Source: Fodinibacter sp963747405 (lineage in GTDB: Bacteria; Actinomycetota; Actinomycetes; Actinomycetales; Dermatophilaceae). From it: a stretch of DNA of 64,000 nucleotides. Where the stretch lies: positions 124,001 through 188,000 of the forward strand of contig CAVVFG010000007.1 in assembly GCA_963747405.1 (NCBI GenBank), given 5' to 3'. The notes beneath the pieces were generated by a model. The model worked only from the letters and a program-made list of their open reading frames with translations, was not told the DNA's origin and ran no database searches. This document shows positions 52,891 through 60,480 of the stretch, piece after piece (position 1 is the stretch's first letter; each line of letters starts with the position of its first letter). Made by a program: the position numbers and the translations under genes.

Positions 52891-53402
52891 CGACGCCCGT
52901 GCTCGGCGACGGTCGGCTGGTGCTCGAGCCGCTGCGCGTCGAGCACGCCGGCGAGATGGTCGACGTGCTCTCGGATGCCGGGCTGTACGACTTCACCGGC
53001 GGCTCGCCCCCCAGCCGTGAGGAGCTCGAGCAGCGGTACGCACGCCAGGTCGCCGGCCCCGGCCGGCCCGACGAGGTCTGGCACAACTGGGTCGTGCGGC
53101 TTGGCCCCGACGGGCCGGCGGCGGGCCACGTGCAGGCCACGCTCGGGCCCGACGAGGGAGTCGCCGAGCTGGCCTGGGTGGTCGGCATCGCGTGGCAGGG
53201 CCGGGGCATCGCCCGGGAGGCCGCCCGGCTCGCGCTCGGCCACCTGCTGGCGTCCGGCGACGTCACCCGGGTGGTCGCGCACGTCCACCCCGACCACGCG
53301 GCATCGCAGCGGGTCGCCGCCTCGCTCGGGCTGGCGCCCACGCCGCTGCTCGTCGACGGCGAGGTCGAGTGGGTCCGCGACGTGGAGGCGCGCAGGGCCT
53401 GA
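52887..53402 (+). CDS. GNAT family N-acetyltransferase
   Basis: 171 residues, RimJ/RimL-like GNAT: GDGRLVLEPLRVEHAGEMVD at the N-terminus, the acetyl-CoA loop WVVGIAWQGRGIAREAARLA and a final VAHVHPDHAASQRVAASLGL. These proteins acetylate protein N-termini or small amines; the target here is unknown. The GTG overlaps the hemE stop as GTGA, so it is translated with hemE. Relative to M. tuberculosis this gene is inserted in the haem cluster. Confidence 0.88.
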   Translation: MTTPVLGDGRLVLEPLRVEHAGEMVDVLSDAGLYDFTGGSPPSREELEQRYARQVAGPGRPDEVWHNWVVRLGPDGPAAGHVQATLGPDEGVAELAWVVGIAWQGRGIAREAARLALGHLLASGDVTRVVAHVHPDHAASQRVAASLGLAPTPLLVDGEVEWVRDVEARRA

Positions 53403-53526
53403 CGCGGGCCGCAGGCGGACCGGATCCGGCTCCGGCGCCGGACGGTGCCAGCAAAAGCGCTTGCCGCGCCGGTGGTGGCCGGCGTTGACTGGCGAGCGAC
53501 CCGTCCCGTCCAGCCCCAGGAGTCCA

Positions 53527-54351
53527 GTGCCATCGTCCGTGACACCGACCGGCATCGCCGTCGAGCGGTCCGGCCCACCCGGTGGCACCCCGGTGGTCCT
53601 GCTCCACGCCGGAGTCGCCGACCGCCGGATGTGGGACGCCCAGTGGGAGCCACTGACGCTGGCGCGCGACGCCGTGCGCCTCGACCTGCGCGGCTTCGGC
53701 GACTCCGCCCGCCCGCCCCTGGGCGCCCTCGACCCGGTCGCCGACGTGACCGGCACCCTGCACCACCTCGGCATCACGTCGTGCCACCTCGTGGCGTCGT
53801 CGTTCGGCGCCGGGGTGGCGGTCGAGGTGGCCCTCACCCGGCCGGATGCCGTGCGCTCGCTGCTGCTCGCCCCTCCCGGTGGCAGCCTGTTCACCGAACG
53901 CACCGCGGCCTTCGCCGCCTTCGCGGCCGCCGAGAACGAGGCGATGGCGCGCGGCGACCTCGACGCCGCCGTCGAGGCCGACATCGCGGCCTGGGTCGTG
54001 GGGGAGGGGCGCAGCCTCGCCGACGTCGACCCCGGGGTCGTCGCGGCCGTGCGGTCGATGCAGCGCCGCGCCTTCGACGTCGACGCGGCGTGGGCCTCCC
54101 TCCAGCTCGACCTCGACGAGGTCGAGCTGGACCCACCGGCCCTCGAGCGGCTCGGAGAGGTCGGCCCACCCGTGCTCCTCGTCGTGGGCGGCCACGACCT
54201 CGACGTCGTGCACCTGGCCGCACGCGCCCTCGAGACCGGCCTTCCGCACGTGCGCCGGGTCGACCGGCCCGGGGCCGCCCACCTGCCGTCGATGGAGGAG
54301 CCGGAGGACTTCCTCCGGCTCCTCCTCGACTGGGTCAGCGAGCAGGACTGA
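53527..54351 (+). CDS. alpha/beta hydrolase
   Basis: 274 residues with the alpha/beta-hydrolase fold. HAGVADRRMW is the oxyanion-hole loop, VASSFGAG the nucleophile elbow (a variant with Ser-Phe-Gly), GGHDLDVV the acid and GAAHLPSM the catalytic His, so the triad is complete. Substrate unknown; the subfamily includes esterases and enol-lactone hydrolases. AGGAG lies six bases before the GTG at 53527. The 124 bp before it contain no feature I can name. It is convergent with the DUF4349 gene. Confidence 0.88.
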   Translation: MPSSVTPTGIAVERSGPPGGTPVVLLHAGVADRRMWDAQWEPLTLARDAVRLDLRGFGDSARPPLGALDPVADVTGTLHHLGITSCHLVASSFGAGVAVEVALTRPDAVRSLLLAPPGGSLFTERTAAFAAFAAAENEAMARGDLDAAVEADIAAWVVGEGRSLADVDPGVVAAVRSMQRRAFDVDAAWASLQLDLDEVELDPPALERLGEVGPPVLLVVGGHDLDVVHLAARALETGLPHVRRVDRPGAAHLPSMEEPEDFLRLLLDWVSEQD

Positions 54352-54366
54352 CCCGGGGCCGGCGGC

Positions 54367-55329
54367 TCAGGCGGCCGGCGGCTGCACCACGGGCTGCGCC
54401 GGCACCGGGGTGCGGGCGCCGCGCCGCCGCAGCCACACCATCAGCGGGACGATCACCAGCGCCGCGACCACGGCGAACGGAAGCACCGCCCCCAGCATCG
54501 TGAGCAGCACGGTCACCGAGCCCGTGAAGGCGCGCCAGCCGGCCTTGAGCCCGGCGACGAACCCGCTGTCGTCGGCCTGCTGCAGCACCTGCTCGTCGGT
54601 GCTCAGCCGCACCAGCACCGGCGAGAGGGCCACCGCGTCCTTGAGCGCAGCGAGCTGGCCCTGGGTGGCCTCGAGGTCGGCCTGGCGGCGGGACAGCTCG
54701 GCCTCGAGGGTGACGACGTCACCGAGCTTGGTGGCCCGGCTCATCAGCGCGCGCACCCGCTCGACGCTGGCCTGCATCGTCGTGACCCGCGCCTCGGTGT
54801 CGACGTACTGCGCGGTGACGTCGTCGGTGGTCGTGTTGCGGGAGTGCACCGTCCCGAGCTCGGCCAGCCGGTCGAGGGTGGCGTCGAGGTCGGCCGTGGG
54901 CACCGAGATGGTGATGGTGCTGAAGCCACCCCCCGGTGAGACGTCGGGTTCGCTCGAGATCGCCTCGGCGGTCACCAGACCCCGGGCGGATGCCGCGATG
55001 GCCCGCACCTTGACCGCGGCCGCGTCGACGTCGGTGACGGTGATCGAGATGTCGGCACGGCGGGCGAGCCTGCGGTCGTACGCGACGGCCGTGACGGTGG
55101 CAGCGCCGTCAGGGGCACCGGCGACGCCGACACCCTCCCGCTTCGCCGAGCCGTCGGTGCCGGTGACCTGGCTGTCGCCGCCAGCCGCGCCGACCGCGGC
55201 CGAGTCGGCTGCGCCGGAGTCGCTCGCACCGCCTCCGCTGCACCCGGAGAGGGCCACCAGGCCCATCCCGATCGCGAGGGCGGCAGCCGCACAAGTGAGC
55301 CGGTGGGCGGGGGGGACCGGGACGCGCAT
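54367..55329 (-). CDS. DUF4349 lipoprotein
   Basis: 320 residues. The N-terminal signal ends in a lipobox (LVALSGC, Cys30), so it is predicted to be a lipid-anchored cell-surface protein. A Gly/Ala/Ser-rich linker leads to the DUF4349 domain (~80-260), whose second half is a long coiled coil (ELSRRQADLEATQGQLAALK). A membrane helix follows near the C-terminus (VLPFAVVAALVIVPLMVWL) with a short basic tail. The family is common and uncharacterised; an envelope-stress or scaffold role would be a guess. Confidence 0.88.
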   Translation of the reverse strand: MRVPVPPAHRLTCAAAALAIGMGLVALSGCSGGGASDSGAADSAAVGAAGGDSQVTGTDGSAKREGVGVAGAPDGAATVTAVAYDRRLARRADISITVTDVDAAAVKVRAIAASARGLVTAEAISSEPDVSPGGGFSTITISVPTADLDATLDRLAELGTVHSRNTTTDDVTAQYVDTEARVTTMQASVERVRALMSRATKLGDVVTLEAELSRRQADLEATQGQLAALKDAVALSPVLVRLSTDEQVLQQADDSGFVAGLKAGWRAFTGSVTVLLTMLGAVLPFAVVAALVIVPLMVWLRRRGARTPVPAQPVVQPPAA

Positions 55330-55537
55330 GGTGGACTCCTTCGTCGTGGTTGCTGCCGCTCAGGCGCACAGCGTGGCGGCCCGGTTCCTGGCCACGGGTC
55401 TCGAACCGGTCACGAGTGCGCGGCAGGTCGGTCGCGACGGTTCGGTTGCGACGGTCGTGCCCGTCCGCGACGCCGCCACTGACGTCGACCCCGAGTGGGG
55501 CGTCGAGGGTTCGGCCGCCCGTGAGAGGCTTGCCGAC

Positions 55538-56998
55538 ATGTCTGTCCCGGCCGTGCCCATCCGGTCCCGCGTCGCCGTCGTCGGCGGCGGCATCGCCGGC
55601 CTCTCGGCCGCACTGGCGGTGCTCGAGGCGCTGCCGTCGGCGGAGGTGACCGTGCTCGAGGGCAGCGACCGCCTCGGCGGCAAGCTGCGCCGAGACCCCG
55701 TCGGCGGGCACCTCGTCGACGTCGGCGCCGAGTCGGTGCTCGCCCTGCGCCCCGAGGCCGTCGAGCTGGTCGCCCGGATCGGGGCGGATGCCGAGCTGGT
55801 CACCCCGGTGACCACCACCGCCTCGGTGTGGAGCAGGGGTGCGCTGCGTCCGCTGCCGCGCGCCACCCTGATGGGGGTGCCGAGCGACCCGGAGTCGGCC
55901 CGCGGCATCCTGACCGACGACGAGGTGGCCCGGCTGGCCGACGAGCAGCCGTGGCCCGGTGGCACGCTGGACGAGGACGTCTCGGTCGGTGACTACGTCG
56001 CGACCCGGCTCGGCCCGGCCGTCGTCGACCGGCTCGTCGAGCCGCTGCTCGGCGGGGTCTACGCCGGGCACTCCCGCCGGCTCTCGATGCAGGCGACGAT
56101 GCCGGTGCTGTGGGCCCGCGCGGCCCGAGGGGAGAGCCTGGTGGTCGCGCCAGCCAGGCCCCCGGCATCCCCCGGGGTGGCCGGTGCCCCTTCCGCACCC
56201 CGGCCGCCCTTCGTCGGCCTCTCCGGCGGGGTCGGCCGGCTGCCCGACCTCGTCGCCGACGAGGTCGCCCGGCGCGGCGGCACGCTGCGCACCGGTGCGG
56301 TCGTGCGCGAGCTGCAGCGCACGGCATCCGGCTGGCGGCTGGTGCTCGGCTCGGCCGCGGATCCCGAAGTGGTCGACGTCGACGCCGTGCTCGTCTGCCT
56401 GCCCCCGGCGCCGGCGGCACGGCTGCTCGCCCCGCATGCGAACGTCGCCGCCGAGACCCTGGCCGGCATCGAGACGGCCTCGAGCGCGGTGGTCACCCTC
56501 GCCGTGCACCGGTCCGGCACGCAGGACCTATCCGGCTCCGGCTTCCTCGTGCCGCCGGTCGAGGGCCGCACCATCAAGGCGAGCACCTTCAGCTTCCGCA
56601 AGTGGGCCTGGACCGACGCGCTGTCCGACGACGTCGTGCACCTGCGCGCGTCGTTCGGCCGGGCCCGCGAGGAGGCCGACCTGCAGCGCGACGACGCCGA
56701 CCTGGTGGCGGTGGCCGTCGCCGAGCTGAGCGAGGCCCTCGGCCGCCCGCTGCCCCACGTCGTCGACGCGCACGTGCAACGTTGGGGCGGCGGCCTGCCG
56801 CAGTACGCCGTCGGCCACGTCGACCGGGTCGCCACCATCCGCGCCGACGTCGCGCGCCTGCCCGGCGTCGCGGTGGCCGGCGCGGTCTACGACGGCGTCG
56901 GCATCCCCGCCGTCATCGCCTCGGCCTCGCGCGCGGCCGCCACCACCGTCCGGCACCTCAGCACCACCGCCCCCCGTACAGGAGATTCCCCCGCATGA
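55538..56998 (+). CDS. hemY: coproporphyrinogen III oxidase (CgoX, protoporphyrinogen oxidase family)
   Basis: 486-residue FAD enzyme. The dinucleotide-binding loop VAVVGGGIAGLSAALAVLEA starts at ~12, the second FAD motif includes VDVGAESVLA, and the C-terminal FAD contact is AGAVYDGVGIPAVIASASR. In actinobacteria this oxidises coproporphyrinogen III to coproporphyrin III, upstream of CpfC and ChdC. The ATG at 55538 gives the normal short leader. Its stop overlaps the chdC start (ATGA), so the two enzymes are made together. A variable Pro/Ala insert lies at ~208-225. Confidence 0.93.
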   Translation: MSVPAVPIRSRVAVVGGGIAGLSAALAVLEALPSAEVTVLEGSDRLGGKLRRDPVGGHLVDVGAESVLALRPEAVELVARIGADAELVTPVTTTASVWSRGALRPLPRATLMGVPSDPESARGILTDDEVARLADEQPWPGGTLDEDVSVGDYVATRLGPAVVDRLVEPLLGGVYAGHSRRLSMQATMPVLWARAARGESLVVAPARPPASPGVAGAPSAPRPPFVGLSGGVGRLPDLVADEVARRGGTLRTGAVVRELQRTASGWRLVLGSAADPEVVDVDAVLVCLPPAPAARLLAPHANVAAETLAGIETASSAVVTLAVHRSGTQDLSGSGFLVPPVEGRTIKASTFSFRKWAWTDALSDDVVHLRASFGRAREEADLQRDDADLVAVAVAELSEALGRPLPHVVDAHVQRWGGGLPQYAVGHVDRVATIRADVARLPGVAVAGAVYDGVGIPAVIASASRAAATTVRHLSTTAPRTGDSPA

Positions 56999-57720
56999 GC
57001 GAGCCCACCCGCACCGCCCCCGCCAAGCCCGGCGCCGCGAGGATCCGGGAGGTCAACGACACCATCCGCTACGCGATGTGGTCGGTGTTCGCCGTCGCCG
57101 AGCCGCTCGCCGGCGAGGACCGCGACGCGCTGGCCACCGAGGTCGAGGAGCTGTTCACCGACCTCGCCGAGCGCGACGTCGTCGTGCGCGGCACCTACGA
57201 CGTCGCGGGGCTGCGCGCCGACGCCGACGTCATGGTGTGGTGGCACGCCGAGACCATCGAGGCGCTGCAGGAGGCCTACCACGCGCTGCTGAGCACCGGC
57301 TACGGCCAGCACCTCGACCCGGTGTGGTCGGTGGCGGCGTTGCACCGCCCGGCGGAGTTCAACAAGAGCCACATCCCGGCGTTCATGAGCGACGAGGAGC
57401 CGCGCGGCTATGTGTGCGTCTACCCGTTCGTGCGGTCCTACGACTGGTACCTCATCGACGACCAGGAGCGCCGCGACATGCTCGTCGAGCACGGGAAGAT
57501 GGCGCGCGACTACCCCGACGTGCGGGCCAACACCATCGCCTCGTTCGCCCTGAACGACTACGAGTGGATCCTGGCGTTCGAGGCCGACGAGCTGCACCGC
57601 ATCGTCGACTTGATGCGCGAGCTGCGCGCGTCACGGGCGCGGATGCACGTGCGCGAGGAGGTGCCGTTCTACACCGGCCCGCGCGTGCCGGTGCGCACGC
57701 TGGTCAACCGCCAGCGCTGA
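56995..57720 (+). CDS. chdC: coproheme decarboxylase (hydrogen-peroxide-dependent haem synthase)
   Basis: 241 residues of the chlorite-dismutase-like family. ChdC turns iron-coproporphyrin (coprohaem) into haem b, the last step of the actinobacterial pathway. The segment YPFVRSYDWYLID contains the catalytic Tyr described in this family, and the proximal His region lies in HGKMARDYPDVRANT. AGGAG stands upstream of the ATG at 56995, which also overlaps the cgoX stop. It matches Rv2676c in order. Confidence 0.95.
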   Translation: MSEPTRTAPAKPGAARIREVNDTIRYAMWSVFAVAEPLAGEDRDALATEVEELFTDLAERDVVVRGTYDVAGLRADADVMVWWHAETIEALQEAYHALLSTGYGQHLDPVWSVAALHRPAEFNKSHIPAFMSDEEPRGYVCVYPFVRSYDWYLIDDQERRDMLVEHGKMARDYPDVRANTIASFALNDYEWILAFEADELHRIVDLMRELRASRARMHVREEVPFYTGPRVPVRTLVNRQR

Positions 57721-57739
57721 GCCGCGTCGTCCTTCGACC

Positions 57740-57802
57740 TCGTGCGACTTGGGTGCGGATTCGGGCGTGGATCGGCCGCGAAACCGCCTGCAAGTCGCAC
57801 GA
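57740..57802. repeat. 12-bp inverted repeat with 39-base loop
   Basis: TCGTGCGACTTG (57740-57751) and CAAGTCGCACGA (57791-57802) are exact reverse complements. The pair lies after chdC and just before a truncated phosphotransferase. It may be a terminator or a remnant of the event that truncated the gene. I see no integrase or target duplication. Confidence 0.55.
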
Positions 57803-57879
57803 AGTCGCGGTGGGGGTCGGCAGCGACGGGTGTTCACCCCTGGTCGAGCTGCACACGACGCCCGGCTGGGGAGCCCCCT

Positions 57880-58246
57880 GGACCGCTGCGAGCACCTGGT
57901 CGGGGGCGCCGACCGCACACGGTTCGTCCTGACCCACGGCGAGCCGCACCGGGCCAACACCGTGCTGACCGACCGGGGCGTCGTCCTCGTCGACGCGGAC
58001 CCCTGCCTGCTCGCCCCGCCGGAGCGCGACCTGTGGATGCTCGTGGGGGAGGACCCCGGCATCCGCGAGCGGTATGCCGCCCGTACCGGCACGGCGCTCG
58101 ACCCACGGCTGCTCGGGGCCTACCGGCTGCGGTGGGACCTCGCCGACGTCGAGGCCTGCGTGCGTGACCTGCGGGCACCCCATCGCGACGACGAGGACTC
58201 GCGCACCGCCTGGACCGCCCTGCGCGGGGTGCTCGACCCGCCGTGA
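57880..58246 (+). pseudogene. aminoglycoside/choline phosphotransferase-family remnant (C-terminal half)
   Basis: The reading frame holds only the C-terminal lobe of an APH-type kinase: FVLTHGEPHRANTVLTDRG resembles the catalytic HGDxxxxN loop (with Glu in place of Asp) and VVLVDADPCLLAPPERDLWM the metal-binding D-x-D segment. About 150 residues of N-terminal lobe, including the ATP-binding strands, are missing, and the sequence before ~57880 does not encode them in any frame. With no credible start codon or ribosome binding site, I treat it as a broken gene. An inverted repeat lies directly upstream. Confidence 0.65.
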
Positions 58247-58376
58247 GTGCGGACGTCTGCGCGCCCATACCGGCGCATCACCTCGCCTACCTCCTGGTAG
58301 GTGGTGCGATCGTCGCACCTACGAGGCGGTCGCCCATGCCGGGTGAGCGCGTGCCCCACGGTCGTGCGGCGGGTGT

Positions 58377-58438
58377 TCAACCGAGGGGTTGACGAAGGTG
58401 GCTCTCGGTCCTACGGTTGTTGTCAACCACACGGTTGA
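58377..58438 (+). promoter_or_regulatory. promoter flanked by two copies of an ArsR-type operator
   Basis: TCAACCGAGGGGTTGA (58377-58392) and TCAACCACACGGTTGA (58423-58438) share the palindrome TCAACC-N4-GGTTGA. Between them lie TTGACG (58389-58394), a 17-bp spacer and TACGGT (58412-58417). The first operator overlaps the -35 and the second covers the transcription start. Confidence 0.8.
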
Positions 58439-58452
58439 GCAAGGAGCACGAC

Positions 58453-58857
58453 ATGAGCGACCAGCTGTCGAAGGTGTTCGCGGCCCTCGCCGACTCGACC
58501 CGGCGCGACATCGTCGCCCGGCTGTCGGCCGGTGACGCCACGGTCAACGCGATCGCCGCGCCGTACGACGTGTCGCTGCAGGCGGTCTCCAAGCACCTCA
58601 AGGTGCTCGAGGACGCCGGCCTGGTCAGCCGCAGCCGGGAGGCACAGCGCCGTCCGGTGCACCTGGAGGCGGAGGTGTTCGACCTGATGACGGCTTGGAT
58701 CCAGCGCTACCAGGCCCGCGCCGAGGAGCGCTTCGGCCGCCTCGACGCGGTGCTCGCCGGCCTCGACGAGCACGGCGACCCCCTGCCGCAGCACGACGAG
58801 CAGCACCAGCACACCACCGACCCGCACGACCACTCCACGCAAGGACAGGCATCATGA
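58453..58857 (+). CDS. ArsR-type winged-helix transcriptional regulator
   Basis: 134 residues. The winged helix is VFAALADSTRRDIVARLSAG followed by SLQAVSKHLKVLEDAGLVSR. The C-terminal ~30 residues are rich in His, Asp and Gln (PQHDEQHQHTTDPHDHS), which might bind metal but may be just a linker. Regulators of this kind are regularly paired with an SRPBCC gene, which follows here with an ATGA overlap. AAGGAG lies seven bases before the ATG. Two identical-core palindromes frame its promoter, as expected for strong autorepression. Confidence 0.92.
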   Translation: MSDQLSKVFAALADSTRRDIVARLSAGDATVNAIAAPYDVSLQAVSKHLKVLEDAGLVSRSREAQRRPVHLEAEVFDLMTAWIQRYQARAEERFGRLDAVLAGLDEHGDPLPQHDEQHQHTTDPHDHSTQGQAS

Positions 58858-59342
58858 CCCCAACCCGCACGCAGGCTCGGATCGAGGCCGACGAGAAGGT
58901 CCCGATGATCCACATCTACCGCGACTTCGCGGCCACCCCGGCGCAGCTGTTCCGGGCGCACACCGACCCCGAGCTGTTCGCCCGCTGGGTCGGCCCGAGC
59001 GACATCGGCGCCGACATCGACTACTGGGACGCCCGCGACGGCGGCGCCTGGCGCTACACGGCCTCGCGCGGCGACGACTTCAGCACGGGGTTTCGCGGCT
59101 GCTTCCACACGGTGAGCCCCCGGCGCATCGTGCAGACCTTCACCTGGGAGGGCATGCCCGAGGGTGTGGCCCTGGAGACGCTGACCTTCGAGGACCTCGG
59201 CGACGGCCGCACCCGGCTGCACGCGACGAGCCTGTGCGACTCGTTCGAGGCGCGCGACCAGTGGCTCGCCAGCGGCATGGAGACCGGCGTCGCCGACGGC
59301 TACGCCGCCATCGACCGGATGCTCGAGTCCGGCCAGCTGTGA
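58854..59342 (+). CDS. SRPBCC (AHSA1-type) domain protein
   Basis: 162 residues of the START/SRPBCC hydrophobic-pocket fold, Aha1-like group: HIYRDFAATPAQLFRAHTDP, FARWVGPSDIGADIDYWDAR, then GAWRYTASRG and IVQTFTWEGMPEGVALETL. The fold binds a hydrophobic ligand; which one is unknown. The ATG overlaps the ArsR stop and the TGA overlaps the following GTG, so three genes form one operon. Confidence 0.92.
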   Translation: MTPTRTQARIEADEKVPMIHIYRDFAATPAQLFRAHTDPELFARWVGPSDIGADIDYWDARDGGAWRYTASRGDDFSTGFRGCFHTVSPRRIVQTFTWEGMPEGVALETLTFEDLGDGRTRLHATSLCDSFEARDQWLASGMETGVADGYAAIDRMLESGQL

Positions 59343-59911
59343 CCGGCATCCCCGCCGACCCGCCCGAGCGGCACCGGGCGATCGCCAACCGGTTCACCGA
59401 GGCGGTGCGCGCCACGACGAACTGGGACGCCCCCACGCCGGTGCCCGAGTGGGCCGCCCGCGGCGTCGTCGGCCACCTCGTGCAGTGGTTTCCACCGTTC
59501 CTCGCCTCGGGCAGCGGCATCGAGCTGCCCGAGGGGCCGGCGGTGGCCGACGACCCCTCGGGGGCCTGGCAGGCCCACGCCGATGCCGTGCAGGCGTTGC
59601 TCGACGACCCCGGCACTGCGGGGCGTGCGTTCTCGAACCCGCACACCGGCGACCTGCCGCTGGACCAGGCGATCGACCGCTTCTACACCACCGACGTCTT
59701 CATGCACACCTGGGACCTTGCCCGTGCGGCCGGTGAGGACGACGTGCTCGACCCCACGCTGTGCGCCGAGCTGTTCCAGGGAATGCAGCCCCTCGACGAG
59801 CTGCTGCGCAGCTCGGGGCAGTACGGCCCGCGGGTTCCGGTGCCCGACGACGCCCGCCCCCAGGACCGGCTGGTGGCGTTTCTCGGTCGCGACCCCGGAT
59901 GGCGGCCCTGA
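59339..59911 (+). CDS. TIGR03086-type DinB-like metal-binding protein
   Basis: 190 residues, four-helix bundle of the DinB/mycothiol-dependent maleylpyruvate isomerase superfamily. Recognition rests on NWDAPTPVPEWAARGVVGHL with a metal-ligand His and on FMHTWDLARAAGEDD with HxWDLA. Family members use mycothiol or divalent metal; the reaction here is unknown. The GTG overlaps the SRPBCC stop by four bases, making it the third gene of the operon. It is convergent with msrB. Confidence 0.87.
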   Translation: MTGIPADPPERHRAIANRFTEAVRATTNWDAPTPVPEWAARGVVGHLVQWFPPFLASGSGIELPEGPAVADDPSGAWQAHADAVQALLDDPGTAGRAFSNPHTGDLPLDQAIDRFYTTDVFMHTWDLARAAGEDDVLDPTLCAELFQGMQPLDELLRSSGQYGPRVPVPDDARPQDRLVAFLGRDPGWRP

Positions 59912-59913
59912 CC

Positions 59914-60351
59914 TCAGGTGGTCGGGGCGCCGTCCGCGGGGCGCAGGGTGAGGCTGATCGAGTTGATGCAGTAACGCTGGTCGGTCGGGGTGTCGTAGCC
60001 CTCGCCCTCGAAGACGTGACCGAGGTGGCTGCCACAGCTGGCGCAGCGCACCTCGGTGCGCGGGCGGCCGGGCAGCGAACGGTCCTCGAGCAGCTCGACC
60101 GACTGGCCGGCCAGCGGCGAGAAGAACGACGGCCAGCCGCAGTGGCTGTCGAACTTCGTCTCGGACGTGAACAGCTCGGCGCCGCAGGCCCGGCAGGCGT
60201 AGGTGCCCACGGTCTTGGCGTCGGTGTACTCGCCCGTGTACGGGCGCTCGGTGCCCGCCTGGCGCAGCACCTGGTACTCCGCGGGGGACAGCGTGGCCTT
60301 CCACTCCTCCTCGGTGCGGTCGACGGCGTAGGAACGATCGGTCGGCTTCAT
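59914..60351 (-). CDS. msrB: peptide-methionine (R)-S-oxide reductase MsrB
   Basis: 145 residues. It reduces methionine R-sulfoxide in damaged proteins. Two zinc CxxC pairs (CRACG and CASCG), the substrate motif HCGWPSFF and the catalytic Cys in RYCINSISL are present. ATG 60351 is preferred because AGGA stands seven bases upstream; ATG 60357, two codons earlier, is possible. The order chdC ... msrB follows Rv2676c-Rv2674, with the ArsR operon inserted between. Confidence 0.95.
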   Translation of the reverse strand: MKPTDRSYAVDRTEEEWKATLSPAEYQVLRQAGTERPYTGEYTDAKTVGTYACRACGAELFTSETKFDSHCGWPSFFSPLAGQSVELLEDRSLPGRPRTEVRCASCGSHLGHVFEGEGYDTPTDQRYCINSISLTLRPADGAPTT

Positions 60352-60468
60352 CGTCATGTCCTGCCCAACAGCGGCAGGCTCGAGATGGTTCCCGACCTTC
60401 ACGGCCCGAAAGATCCCCGAAAGGACGTCGCGCCCGTGCCGTGGCTGCCGGACGTCGGCGCGCGTCGT

Positions 60469-60474
60469 TAGGCT
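60469..60474 (+). promoter_or_regulatory. -10 element of a leaderless ligase promoter
   Basis: TAGGCT ends six bases before the ATG at 60481 and no ribosome binding site is present. It has the same sequence and spacing as the element before the EamA gene. Confidence 0.5.
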
Positions 60475-60480
60475 CGCCGC

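Noticed and set aside
57721..57880. Possible N-terminal part of the phosphotransferase in another frame
   Set aside because: None of the three forward frames shows kinase N-lobe motifs there, so a simple frameshift does not explain the truncation.
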